Shown piece by piece: positions 1 to 6,540 of a stretch of DNA of 6,627 nt. The translations under genes were made by a program, and so were the position numbers. Each line of letters begins with the position of its first letter. Position 1 is the first letter of the stretch. The notes beneath the pieces are model-generated. The model was not told the DNA's origin and did not search any database. It was given only the letters and a program-made list of their open reading frames with translations. This DNA is from an uncultured Mollicutes bacterium (GTDB lineage Bacteria > Bacillota_I > Bacilli_A > Acholeplasmatales > Anaeroplasmataceae), in assembly GCA_900547045.1 (NCBI GenBank), contig URFB01000068.1, forward strand, positions 1 through 6,627, written 5' to 3'.

Positions 1-1819
1 CTTCCTTTTGATGAGCATCATATTTCTTACGCTCAACAGTATCCAGAATCTTCTTACGTAAACGAATATGATTTGGTGTAACCTCAACAAGCTCATCATC
101 ATTAATAAATTCAAGGCATTGCTCCTGTGTCATAATGATAGGTCTCTTTAATACGACAGTCATATCCTTATTTGAAGAACGAGTATTTGTTTGCTGCTTA
201 GCCTTAACAACGTTAACAGCCATATCCATATCACGGCCTGTTTGACCAACAATCATACCCTCGTAGATATCCTCACCTGGTTCAATGAACATTTGTCCAC
301 GATCCTCTAATTGTCCTAAGGCATAAGCTGTAGATTGACCTTGAGCCATTGAAACTAATACTCCAAATGGACGCTTTGCAACACTCATAGATTCCATTGG
401 ACGGTAATCAATAAATGAGTGAGACATAATTCCATAACCCTTTGTAACAGTCATGAAATCAGTATTAAAGCCGATTAAGCCACGAGATGGGATTTCATAA
501 ATAATTCGAGCCTGAGCCTCAGTTGTGTTTTCCATATGCTGCATGATACCCTTACGGTTACCTAAAAGCTCAATTACAGAACCAATAGTATCCTGAGGAG
601 CATCAATTACAACCTCTTCATAAGGCTCACATGTAACACCGTTAATTTCCTTTAAAATAGCATGAGGACGAGATACCTGAAATTCATATCCTTCACGACG
701 CATATTTTCAATTAAAACAGATAAATGAAGCTCACCACGACCAGAAACTACCCATTCCTCAGATCCACCAAGACGTTTAACCTTAAGTGAAACATCCTTT
801 TGAACCTCACGCATTAGACGGTCTTCAATCTTTGATGCAGTTACAAGCTTACCATCACGTCCACAAAATGGAGATGTATTTGTACCAAATGTCATTTGAA
901 GAGTAGGCTCCGTTACATCAATTGGAGGAAGTGGATCCTCTTGTCCGACTGGACAAATTGTTTCACCTACTGAAATATCCATAAGACCAGCGATGGCAAC
1001 AATTTCACCAGCACCAGCCTCTTGAAGCTCAATACGATCAAGACCTAGGAAGCCATAAAGCTTTTGAATCTTAAATTGCTTAACTGAACCATCAAGACGG
1101 CAGCAAGAAACAGTTTGACCATTCTTAACTGTACCACGAACAATACGTCCAATACCAATACGACCAACGAAATCATTATAATCTAGAAGTGCAGGCTGGA
1201 ATTGTAAAGGTGAATCAACATCTCTTGAAGGAGATGGAACATAATCAATAATAGTATCTAGTAATGGTCCCATACCTTCCTTTTGTGTAGAAACATCAGG
1301 AGATAATGAACATGTATTATTAATTGCGGAAGTGTAGCATACTGGAAATTCTAGCTGAGAATCATCTGCACCTAACTCCATTAATAGCATTAATACCTCA
1401 TCGATAACCTCTGCAGGTCTTGCAGACGGCTTATCAATTTTATTAATTACAACAATTGGCTTATGACCAGCCTCTAGTGCCTTCTTTAAAACGAAACGAG
1501 TTTGAGGCATTGTACCCTCATAGGCATCTACTACTAGTACGACACCATCAACCATTGACATAATACGCTCAACCTCTCCACCGAAGTCAGCATGTCCTGG
1601 AGTATCAAGAATATTAATTTTTACATCCTTGTATGTAATTGCTGTATTCTTTGCAAGAATTGTGATTCCACGTTCACGTTCAATCGCATTTGAATCCATT
1701 ACGCATGTATCTACAACCTGGTTATCTCTAAATGTATGTGAGCTCTTTAAAAGGGAGTCAACTAATGTAGTTTTACCATGGTCAACGTGTGCGATAATTG
1801 CGACATTTCTAATTTCCAT
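1..1819 (-). CDS. typA: Ribosome-associated GTPase TypA/BipA (3' end cut by window edge)
   Basis: This is a translational GTPase of the EF-G/LepA class that binds the ribosome and is linked in other bacteria to 50S assembly, stress and low-temperature growth (family knowledge). The 606 codons present read MEIRNVAIIAHVDHGKTT at the start. Visible G motifs are the P-loop HVDHGKT (11-17), the switch I RGIT (50-53), DTPGH (72-76), NKID (126-129) and TSA (163-165). The EF-Tu-like domain 2 follows at about 205-295, then the EF-G-like domains III and V with SGRGELHL (359-366) and IPSRGLIGF (443-451), and the BipA-specific C-terminal region from about 485 (RPFGVLVS, GQSTAYAL). BipA proteins are usually about 605-615 residues, so only a few residues and the stop are missing. 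The start is the ATG at 1819, with AGAAGGA eight bases upstream. No key residue looks altered. Its own promoter lies just upstream. Confidence 0.97.
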   Translation of the reverse strand, partial: MEIRNVAIIAHVDHGKTTLVDSLLKSSHTFRDNQVVDTCVMDSNAIERERGITILAKNTAITYKDVKINILDTPGHADFGGEVERIMSMVDGVVLVVDAYEGTMPQTRFVLKKALEAGHKPIVVINKIDKPSARPAEVIDEVLMLLMELGADDSQLEFPVCYTSAINNTCSLSPDVSTQKEGMGPLLDTIIDYVPSPSRDVDSPLQFQPALLDYNDFVGRIGIGRIVRGTVKNGQTVSCCRLDGSVKQFKIQKLYGFLGLDRIELQEAGAGEIVAIAGLMDISVGETICPVGQEDPLPPIDVTEPTLQMTFGTNTSPFCGRDGKLVTASKIEDRLMREVQKDVSLKVKRLGGSEEWVVSGRGELHLSVLIENMRREGYEFQVSRPHAILKEINGVTCEPYEEVVIDAPQDTIGSVIELLGNRKGIMQHMENTTEAQARIIYEIPSRGLIGFNTDFMTVTKGYGIMSHSFIDYRPMESMSVAKRPFGVLVSMAQGQSTAYALGQLEDRGQMFIEPGEDIYEGMIVGQTGRDMDMAVNVVKAKQQTNTRSSNKDMTVVLKRPIIMTQEQCLEFINDDELVEVTPNHIRLRKKILDTVERKKYDAHQKE

Positions 1820-1827
1820 AAATATTG

Positions 1828-1885
1828 TCCTTCTTTCTTATATTTAACCTTAAAAATTATAGCATATTTTTAAATATTTAGTCTA
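1828..1885 (-). promoter_or_regulatory. typA promoter and ribosome binding site
   Basis: On the minus strand a perfect TATAAT (1861 down to 1856) is preceded by TGC, giving an extended -10 box. TAGACT (1885 down to 1880) stands 18 bases upstream and matches 4 of 6 positions of TTGACA. Transcription would begin near 1849, leaving a leader of about 30 bases. The Shine-Dalgarno AGAAGGA (1834 down to 1828) sits eight bases from the ATG at 1819. This looks like an ordinary housekeeping sigma-A promoter, so typA need not depend on read-through from the phosphodiesterase gene. Confidence 0.75.
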
Positions 1886-1900
1886 TGAAAGCGTTATTCA
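1886..1900. promoter_or_regulatory. Weak cre-like inverted repeat abutting the typA -35 box
   Basis: The plus strand reads TGAAAGCGTTATTCA. Its left half, TGAAAGCG, matches the CcpA operator (cre) core, and the right half ends in TTCA, but the site is one base longer than the 14-base cre palindrome. The same bases also make a 5-bp hairpin (ATGAA/TTCAT) with no T-tract. The position directly against the typA -35 box would suit repression. The one-base insertion makes CcpA binding doubtful, so this is a candidate only. Confidence 0.2.
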
Positions 1901-1905
1901 TTTAC

Positions 1906-3225
1906 TTATTTTTTAATAATAATTAAAGGTGTTTCCATTTCATTTTTAGTAATCCCGGCATGAGCGGATTTAAAATGAAGGCTTTTATCCTTAGAATCAA
2001 CATATTCAAAATGTAACTCATTATTAGCTATCGCAATAAAATCTCCTAAAAAATCATCCAATCTTTGATTATAGCCATATTTTTTGATATCACCTAAAAA
2101 GCCTAAATTTAAAAATTCCTCTTTTGTATATAAATCATAATAATCACTAAAGTAATGATTAAATTGATTTTTAAATTTCCTGTGGTATCCATCCTTAACC
2201 TTAAAGCATAGGCTTCTTCCCTCGTTTGCAGGAATACGCTCAAGCATTGAATATAATTCCTCATATTTATAAAGCTTAGTATTAATAACATTTTGATGTC
2301 CATGATCAGCTGTAATAATAACTAAGGTATCTGAATCAATATCAGCTAGTCCAGCCTTAATAGTATCATTTAATTTCTTAATTTGCATATTCGCCTCTAA
2401 AGAAGCTACACCATATAAATGAAGGGTTGAATCAGGCTCAGCCCAATAGGCATAGCTAAATGTTCTTTCATGGGCCTTTTTAAAGGCCTTAAATCCCTTT
2501 AAAAGCTCATCTAGGCTTTCGTAGCCATTAGGCTTAAAGGAAGGCTCTAAATCAATTGCATCTACACCTAGAGAATAAAAGTATTCATCATAAGGCATAA
2601 GACTCTTTTTAAGATTTATACCTGTTCCTTCCTTCGTTAAATAATTTTCCCCAGTAAATAATACAAGATTACGATTTAGCTCGCTTATATAATTTTCCCA
2701 ACCAAGCCAAGCAGTTTCCAGGGCAAGCTTACCACTTGAGCTACATGGTATAGCACAGGCTGTAGTAGGTGGGAATACCGCGCTTACCGTTTCCTTTAAA
2801 TTATCATATAAAATATCTCCAGACTTAAGGGCTTTTCTTATGATATATGGTCCTAAGCCATCAAGAATTAAAAAAAGGACATGCTTATATTCTTTATCTA
2901 AATATTTATCAAGCTTTGCTGATGAGGGATACTTAGATTCCTTACCATAATATTTTTGAATTGATGAAGCTAAATTTACCATCGAATTTGTATAATCAGG
3001 CACCAGCCTTGAGGATGGTATTTTATGATTAAAAACACTAAGCTTTATTTTTTTATTTTCCTTTTGATAGATAAAGCATCTATTTTCCTTAGTCTTAAAG
3101 CTATAGCCTTCATCTAAAATTGTTTTTTCATTTTTTTCTAAATAGTCAAAGCTTTTAAGCTTAACCTCTATTTCGTTTTCTGTCTCAAAATAGCTTTCTA
3201 TATCCTCTAATTTATCAAGAAGCAT
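1906..3225 (-). CDS. Alkaline phosphatase superfamily protein (type I phosphodiesterase/nucleotide pyrophosphatase-like)
   Basis: This 439-residue protein carries the two-metal centre of the nucleotide pyrophosphatase/phosphodiesterase branch of the alkaline phosphatase superfamily. Visible ligands are D122 in LFLILDGLG, the nucleophile T154 or T155 in FPPTTACA, D265 and H269 in EPDSTLHLYG, D307 and H308 in TADHGH, and H422 in SAHAG. Their order and the D-x3-H spacing match the family, so the enzyme should be active on a phosphodiester or phosphomonoester. The substrate cannot be read from sequence. There is no signal peptide or membrane segment, so it is probably cytoplasmic, unlike many secreted relatives. 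Residues 1 to about 75 are a lysine- and glutamate-rich N-terminal extension, followed by the PDYTNSMVNLASSI segment (76-89) that leads into the catalytic fold. The ATG at 3225 has a modest site, GGTGA, four bases upstream, and no better in-frame start exists nearby. A terminator lies just upstream and no good promoter is evident. Confidence 0.88.
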   Translation of the reverse strand: MLLDKLEDIESYFETENEIEVKLKSFDYLEKNEKTILDEGYSFKTKENRCFIYQKENKKIKLSVFNHKIPSSRLVPDYTNSMVNLASSIQKYYGKESKYPSSAKLDKYLDKEYKHVLFLILDGLGPYIIRKALKSGDILYDNLKETVSAVFPPTTACAIPCSSSGKLALETAWLGWENYISELNRNLVLFTGENYLTKEGTGINLKKSLMPYDEYFYSLGVDAIDLEPSFKPNGYESLDELLKGFKAFKKAHERTFSYAYWAEPDSTLHLYGVASLEANMQIKKLNDTIKAGLADIDSDTLVIITADHGHQNVINTKLYKYEELYSMLERIPANEGRSLCFKVKDGYHRKFKNQFNHYFSDYYDLYTKEEFLNLGFLGDIKKYGYNQRLDDFLGDFIAIANNELHFEYVDSKDKSLHFKSAHAGITKNEMETPLIIIKK

Positions 3226-3249
3226 TTTATCACCATCTAAAATATAACA

Positions 3250-3298
3250 AAAATTATTAAAAAAATAAAGGATTACATCTAAAAATAGACATAATCCT
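3250..3298 (-). terminator. Intrinsic terminator of the cysteine-rich gene
   Basis: In the minus-strand RNA, bases 3298-3287 pair with 3280-3269 in a 12-bp stem around a six-base loop, followed by a U-rich run (3268 down to 3250). Two of the pairs are G-U wobbles in the minus-strand RNA and become C-A mismatches in plus-strand RNA, so the fold is specific to transcripts running right to left. It begins 23 bases after the stop codon of the cysteine-rich gene and ends 25 bases before the phosphodiesterase start. Confidence 0.88.
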
Positions 3299-3321
3299 AA
3301 GCCCTAGACTGTAATTATTTA

Positions 3322-3690
3322 TTAGAATAAGCCAAATCCGCGACGATTGTTATTGTTATTGCATATAGGTAATGTTGCATCATCAAAGTAGCAATTGATA
3401 CAACGACACAATAAATTTCTTAAGCTACAATCCTGAATAATTTTCACGGGATCGGTATTTATCGCTGCCTGATAATATTCAATTTGGTTACAAGAATTTT
3501 GTCTTACACTAATCGTTGCTACATCAAAAACCGCTGTAGGTAAGGTACAAGGCGTACATGTTAAAGTATATCTTCCGTCACCTGCAGGATCTAGATTAAA
3601 GGTAAAACGATCATTGCAGCAGCAAATATAATTTTCATCTAGCCCTAAATTCTCTAGGGTATTATTTGTTTGGTTGTTTGAACAAGCCAT
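3322..3690 (-). CDS. Small cysteine-rich protein of unknown function
   Basis: I do not recognise this family. The 122-residue protein has 12 cysteines, at 3, 23, 24, 25, 45, 48, 67, 88, 95, 97, 100 and 110. They include a CCC run, a CTPC pair and a CRCINC cluster. There is no signal peptide or transmembrane segment, so it should be made in the cytoplasm. The C-terminal tail is ICNNNNNRRGFGLF, its asparagines encoded by an AATAAC hexamer repeat. The middle (about 27-90) alternates polar and hydrophobic residues as in a beta-rich fold. The ATG at 3690 is preferred over an in-frame ATG at 3720: AAGGAG lies ten bases before 3690, while 3720 has no such site and falls in the loop of a hairpin. Metal binding or disulfide cross-linking into a structural layer, such as a spore coat, are guesses from composition. 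It sits between pyk and a strong terminator. Confidence 0.8.
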   Translation of the reverse strand: MACSNNQTNNTLENLGLDENYICCCNDRFTFNLDPAGDGRYTLTCTPCTLPTAVFDVATISVRQNSCNQIEYYQAAINTDPVKIIQDCSLRNLLCRCINCYFDDATLPICNNNNNRRGFGLF

Positions 3691-3696
3691 AATAAA

Positions 3697-3750
3697 AGCA
3701 CTCCTTAATATTTGTAGCATTCCCAGCTACACTATATTTTATGAAGTGCT
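3697..3750 (-). promoter_or_regulatory. Leader hairpin hiding the Shine-Dalgarno site, possibly also the pyk terminator
   Basis: In minus-strand RNA three helices stack. The lower one is 8 bp (3750-3743 with 3704-3697, including one G-U), the middle one 5 bp (3738-3734 with 3711-3707), and the upper one 6 bp (3731-3726 with 3718-3713) around a seven-base loop. The GGAG core of the ribosome binding site (3704 down to 3701) is paired within the lower helix. The helix is followed by UUUUAUU, so the fold also resembles an intrinsic terminator for pyk, whose stop lies 20 bases upstream. As in the next terminator, the G-U pair makes it better formed in the minus-strand RNA. Which function applies cannot be decided from sequence. 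Confidence 0.6.
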
Positions 3751-3764
3751 ATTTAATTTGTTTA
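3736..3764 (-). promoter_or_regulatory. Possible promoter of the cysteine-rich gene
   Basis: TAAAAT (3741 down to 3736, 5 of 6 matches to the -10 consensus) lies 17 bases from TAAACA (3764 down to 3759, 4 of 6 matches to the -35 consensus). A transcript begun here would start near 3729 and lack the left arm of the lower hairpin helix, leaving the ribosome binding site free. In DNA this AT-rich such matches occur by chance, so the call is tentative. Confidence 0.35.
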
Positions 3765-3770
3765 GGGCTT

Positions 3771-5189
3771 TTATTTCATTGTATGAATTTTCATTGTATC
3801 AGTAATTCCACAGCCAATAATAGAACCACCAATAATAATTACCTTATCTCCCTTATGAACTAAGCCTGTTTCAGAAGCCTTTTGAGCTGCATATAGGAAT
3901 AATTCATCGGTAGATGATTTCATTTCGGCCTTAACCGGATATACGTTCCATGAAAGACCTAATTGCTGATAAGCCTTAGGATCAACGGTAACAGCGATAA
4001 TTGGGCAATCAGGACGATAAGCTGAAAGCATTTGAGCTGTAACGCCCTTGATAGTAACACAAATAATAGCCTTCGCGCCAATTTGGTATGAGGCAGCAAC
4101 GGCACTATTACAAATTGAAGATAGGATACCATCGCCAAGATTTAAATTGTATTGCTCAAATCGACGAGGATAATTAATATTTTCCTCAGTACAAATAGCA
4201 ATCTCTGACATGGCACTTACAGCCTCAATAGGGTATTTACCAGCTGCACTTTCGCCTGAAAGCATAATACCAGTTGTACGGTCATAAATAGCGTTCGCAA
4301 CATCTGATACCTCAGCACGAGTAGGTCTTGGATTTTGTTGCATAGAATCAAGCATTTGGGTTGCGGTAACAACAAGCTTTCCTTGTAAAAAGCACTTAGA
4401 AATCAAATCCTTTTGTACTCCTGGTAGCATCTTGAAAGGAATTTCAACACCAAGATCTCCACGGGCAACCATCACACCATCAGCGGTTTCGATGATATCA
4501 TCCATGTTTTTAACACCCTCAGTGTTTTCAATCTTAGCGATAATCTTAATTTCTGAGCCCCCATTGTCATCAAGAAGCTTTCTTAAATCAAGAACATCCT
4601 GCTTACGTCTTACGAATGACGCAGCTACATAATCGATATCATTTTCAATTCCAAATAAAATATCAGAAATATCCACATCTGATAAATAAGGCATATCCAC
4701 AATTACATTAGGAATGTTAATTGATTTATGATTAGATAAAACGCCATCATTTAAAACCTTACACTTAACATTAGCTCCTTCTATTGCTAATACCTCAAGA
4801 CCAACATGCCCATCATCAACTAGGATTGTATCATTAGGCTTAACATATTTAGCAAGGTATGGGTAGGTTAAGCCAATATGTGTTTCATCACCTAATTCAT
4901 CAAAATTATCGGTTAAGGTGAATATATCACCTGTATGAAGCTCTATCTTTTTATTCTTAAAGTCTCGAAGTCTAATTTCAGGACCCTTTGTATCTAGTAA
5001 AATAGGCAATGAGCGGCCTAATTCCTTACGAAGCTTTTTGATACGCTCAATTCTTACAAGCTGCTCTTCATGTGTACCATGTGAAAAATTTAGTCGGCAG
5101 CAATCAAGACCATTTAAAACCATTTCCTTTAATTTATCATAATCATCAATTGCAGGACCAAGTGTGCAAATTATTTTTGTTTTTCTCAT
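3771..5189 (-). CDS. pyk: Pyruvate kinase, short form without the C-terminal PEP-utiliser-like domain
   Basis: It converts phosphoenolpyruvate and ADP to pyruvate and ATP, the last step of glycolysis, in the cytoplasm. The 472 residues open with MRKTKIICTLGPA and show R32 and NFSHG (34-38), DTKGPEIR (66-73), the B domain (about 72-170), the catalytic lysine K219 in IAKIEN, the metal ligands E221 and D245 in MVARGDLGVEIP (240-251), TATQMLDSM (275-283), and RPTRAEVSDVANA (288-300). The C domain includes YRPDCPIIAVT (391-401) and ends near IIGG. Bacillus-type enzymes usually carry about 110 extra residues resembling a PEP-utilising domain. This protein stops at the length of the Escherichia coli PykF type. 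The start is the ATG at 5189, with GAGGTGA seven bases upstream and a TATAAT box close by. A hairpin lies just after its stop. Confidence 0.98.
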   Translation of the reverse strand: MRKTKIICTLGPAIDDYDKLKEMVLNGLDCCRLNFSHGTHEEQLVRIERIKKLRKELGRSLPILLDTKGPEIRLRDFKNKKIELHTGDIFTLTDNFDELGDETHIGLTYPYLAKYVKPNDTILVDDGHVGLEVLAIEGANVKCKVLNDGVLSNHKSINIPNVIVDMPYLSDVDISDILFGIENDIDYVAASFVRRKQDVLDLRKLLDDNGGSEIKIIAKIENTEGVKNMDDIIETADGVMVARGDLGVEIPFKMLPGVQKDLISKCFLQGKLVVTATQMLDSMQQNPRPTRAEVSDVANAIYDRTTGIMLSGESAAGKYPIEAVSAMSEIAICTEENINYPRRFEQYNLNLGDGILSSICNSAVAASYQIGAKAIICVTIKGVTAQMLSAYRPDCPIIAVTVDPKAYQQLGLSWNVYPVKAEMKSSTDELFLYAAQKASETGLVHKGDKVIIIGGSIIGCGITDTMKIHTMK

Positions 5190-5196
5190 TATATAA

Positions 5197-5243
5197 TCAC
5201 CTCATTGGTTATATTATACACCATTAACTATGAAAAATATCTA
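5197..5243 (-). promoter_or_regulatory. pyk promoter and ribosome binding site
   Basis: A perfect TATAAT (5218 down to 5213) lies upstream of pyk. The best -35 candidate, TAGATA (5243 down to 5238), matches 4 of 6 positions but at a long spacing of 19 bases, and no TGn extension is present. Transcription would start near 5206, so the leader is under 20 bases and begins almost at the Shine-Dalgarno GAGGTGA (5203 down to 5197). There is therefore no room for a riboswitch or attenuator ahead of pyk. Confidence 0.55.
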
Positions 5244-5265
5244 AACAAAAAAGATAAATTGTCTT

Positions 5266-5299
5266 AAAATTATAAAAAAACGGAGTAAAAACTCCGTTT
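5266..5299 (-). terminator. Intrinsic terminator of the azlCD operon
   Basis: A perfect 9-bp stem (5299-5291 with 5286-5278) around a four-base loop is followed in the minus-strand RNA by a run of seven or more U, starting within the stem. The right arm overlaps the TAA stop of azlD by two bases, so termination occurs directly at the end of the operon and separates it from pyk. Plus-strand RNA would form the same stem but with only UUU after it. Confidence 0.92.
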
Positions 5300-5633
5300 A
5301 TGCTAAAGCTCTTATTAAAATCATAAAGGTTGCAGTCCCTATAATTAGGCTTAAAATAAAATTCTTCTTCCATAGATGTATACATGCTGTAACTAGAATC
5401 GCTACAAAGGTAGGAACCACACTGCGGTAATCGGTCCAAACTGTTTCTCTTATACAGTAAATAACAAGAGTTGGCATTATCGCAAGCGGTAGGGTATTAG
5501 CTATATATTTAATTGAGGTAGGCATTTCTCTTTTTCTAAATAAGAGGAAGGTGGAAATTCTTATTAAAAAGGTAATGCAGGTTACAATTATAAGAATAAT
5601 AAAAGCGTATTTATTATTTGCTACTAGAAACAT
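5298..5633 (-). CDS. azlD: AzlD family branched-chain amino acid exporter subunit
   Basis: This is the small membrane partner of AzlC. The pair exports branched-chain amino acids, and in Bacillus subtilis gives resistance to 4-azaleucine (family knowledge). The 111-residue protein has about four hydrophobic segments (roughly 9-31, 42-61, 72-88 and 91-109). It shows the AzlD pattern of an arginine in the first helix (R25), a basic loop FRKREMP (32-38), and a proline-bearing second helix with NTLPLAIMPTLVIYC (46-60). Length is normal for the family, near 100-110 residues. The ATG at 5633 has a strong AAAGGAG seven bases upstream, inside azlC. The two genes overlap by 20 bases, which favours coupled translation and equal amounts of the subunits. 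The TAA stop lies in the terminator stem. Confidence 0.92.
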   Translation of the reverse strand: MFLVANNKYAFIILIIVTCITFLIRISTFLLFRKREMPTSIKYIANTLPLAIMPTLVIYCIRETVWTDYRSVVPTFVAILVTACIHLWKKNFILSLIIGTATFMILIRALA

Positions 5634-6321
5634 TTGAAGTCTCCTTTCGCTCTATTTTACCTCTAAAGATAAATAGGAAGGTAATAGTTAGGGCTAAAGA
5701 CGGTAAAATAAAATACTTACCAACAATAATTAAGCAAAGAATTGATGATACAATCGCAATTACAGCTGGAAGCCAAGGATTAAGATCACGAATTTGATCA
5801 ATAAAAATACATACGAACATCGCAGTCATTACAAAATCAATACCTGTAAAATCAAAATTGATTTGACCAACAAGGCTACCTATTACACAGCCAACGATCC
5901 AATAAATATGATTAGCAGCGTGAACCATAAAATCATACTGGTGATTATTCTCCTTAAAAGGTAAGGATGTAGCGACTAGTAATGAATATGTTTCATCCGA
6001 AAGGGAATAAGCAAGGTACCATTTCTTATACCAAGGAACGTCCTTATAATGCTCATTAAATGAAAGGCCATAAACCGCATATCTAGCATTTATTACGACG
6101 GTCATTAAGGCTACCATATAATAAGGAGTTTGCTCAGCGATAAAATCAATCATAACAAATTGCATCGAACCAGCAAATACAAAGGTAGAGGCCAAAAAGG
6201 AATAAAGGGGTCCCTGATGAGCCTTTGCAGATAATGATATACCAAACGCAAGCCCTAAGAAAATATAGCTTAAGCAAATAGGTAAGGTATGCTTAATTGT
6301 TTTTATTAAATTATCCTTCAA
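5614..6321 (-). CDS. azlC: AzlC family branched-chain amino acid exporter, large subunit
   Basis: This is the larger integral membrane subunit of the AzlCD exporter, working in the cytoplasmic membrane with the overlapping azlD product. Counting from the TTG at 6321 it has 235 residues and about seven hydrophobic segments. Family features are LGLAFGISL near the N-terminus (22-30), FAGSMQF (49-55), NARYAVYG (78-85, matching the usual NARxxxYG of AzlC) and SDETYSL (108-114). The start is uncertain. A GTG at 6330 is in frame, but its first base is the last base of the AGAAGG ribosome binding site, leaving no spacing. The TTG at 6321 has eight bases between that site and the codon, so I prefer it. 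The next ATG is about 56 codons further in and would remove a membrane segment. A clear promoter stands upstream and no T-box or other leader element is visible. The substrate is inferred from family only. Confidence 0.92.
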   Translation of the reverse strand: MKDNLIKTIKHTLPICLSYIFLGLAFGISLSAKAHQGPLYSFLASTFVFAGSMQFVMIDFIAEQTPYYMVALMTVVINARYAVYGLSFNEHYKDVPWYKKWYLAYSLSDETYSLLVATSLPFKENNHQYDFMVHAANHIYWIVGCVIGSLVGQINFDFTGIDFVMTAMFVCIFIDQIRDLNPWLPAVIAIVSSILCLIIVGKYFILPSLALTITFLFIFRGKIERKETSNVSSSK

Positions 6322-6327
6322 AGAGCC

Positions 6328-6384
6328 CACCTTCTTTTTTTACAAACTTGAACAAATTATATCACGTTTTAAACCTCAAAACAA
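6328..6384 (-). promoter_or_regulatory. azlCD promoter and ribosome binding site
   Basis: A perfect TATAAT (6361 down to 6356) is preceded by TGA, making an extended -10 box. TTGTTT (6384 down to 6379) lies exactly 17 bases upstream and keeps the TTG of the -35 consensus. The start of transcription should be near 6349, giving a leader of about 28 bases. AGAAGGTG (6335 down to 6328) is the ribosome binding site, and its position decides for the TTG start at 6321. The leader is too short for a T-box or an attenuator, and I see no operator palindrome next to the boxes. Confidence 0.75.
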
Positions 6385-6540
6385 TGAATAAAAATTACCA
6401 GTAAAATAATAAGATTTTATTAAAATTATTTATTTTTTATTTTTGAAAAATTTGATTCATCGACTTTTTAAAAATTAAAAAAATTCTTTCATCCTTTTCA
6501 TAATTAAACTAATAAAATTTTAAATCATATTTATAAAGTT
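6385..6540. other. AT-rich intergenic stretch without recognisable content
   Basis: About 155 bases between the azlCD promoter and the tRNA terminator consist mostly of A and T runs. There is no open reading frame with a ribosome binding site, no stable hairpin and no clear repeat. Short A and T tracts could bend the DNA and help the azlCD promoter as an UP-like element, but that is only inference from composition. Confidence 0.5.

Noticed and set aside
1629..1847. Plus-strand open frame of 72 codons
   Set aside because: It lies antisense to the N-terminal G domain of typA, has no ribosome binding site, and its composition is explained by the typA codons.
2109..2303. Minus-strand open frame of 64 codons
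   Set aside because: It lies inside the phosphodiesterase gene in another frame, and that gene's motifs fix the true frame.
3322..3690. Assignment of the cysteine-rich protein as a spore coat (CotY/CotZ) or endospore appendage (Ena, DUF3992) protein
   Set aside because: Size and cysteine content are suggestive, but I could not match the characteristic segments of either family from memory, so only unknown function is stated.
3691..3770. T-box or other known riboswitch ahead of the cysteine-rich gene
   Set aside because: The stem-loop carries no T-box sequence (no specifier stem or UGGN bulge in context) and the region is too short for known metabolite riboswitches.
4432..4632. Plus-strand open frame of 66 codons
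   Set aside because: It is antisense to the pyruvate kinase active-site region, with no start signal and no recognisable protein.
5224..5439. Minus-strand open frame of 71 codons
   Set aside because: It overlaps azlD in another frame and crosses the azlCD terminator, so it is a chance frame.
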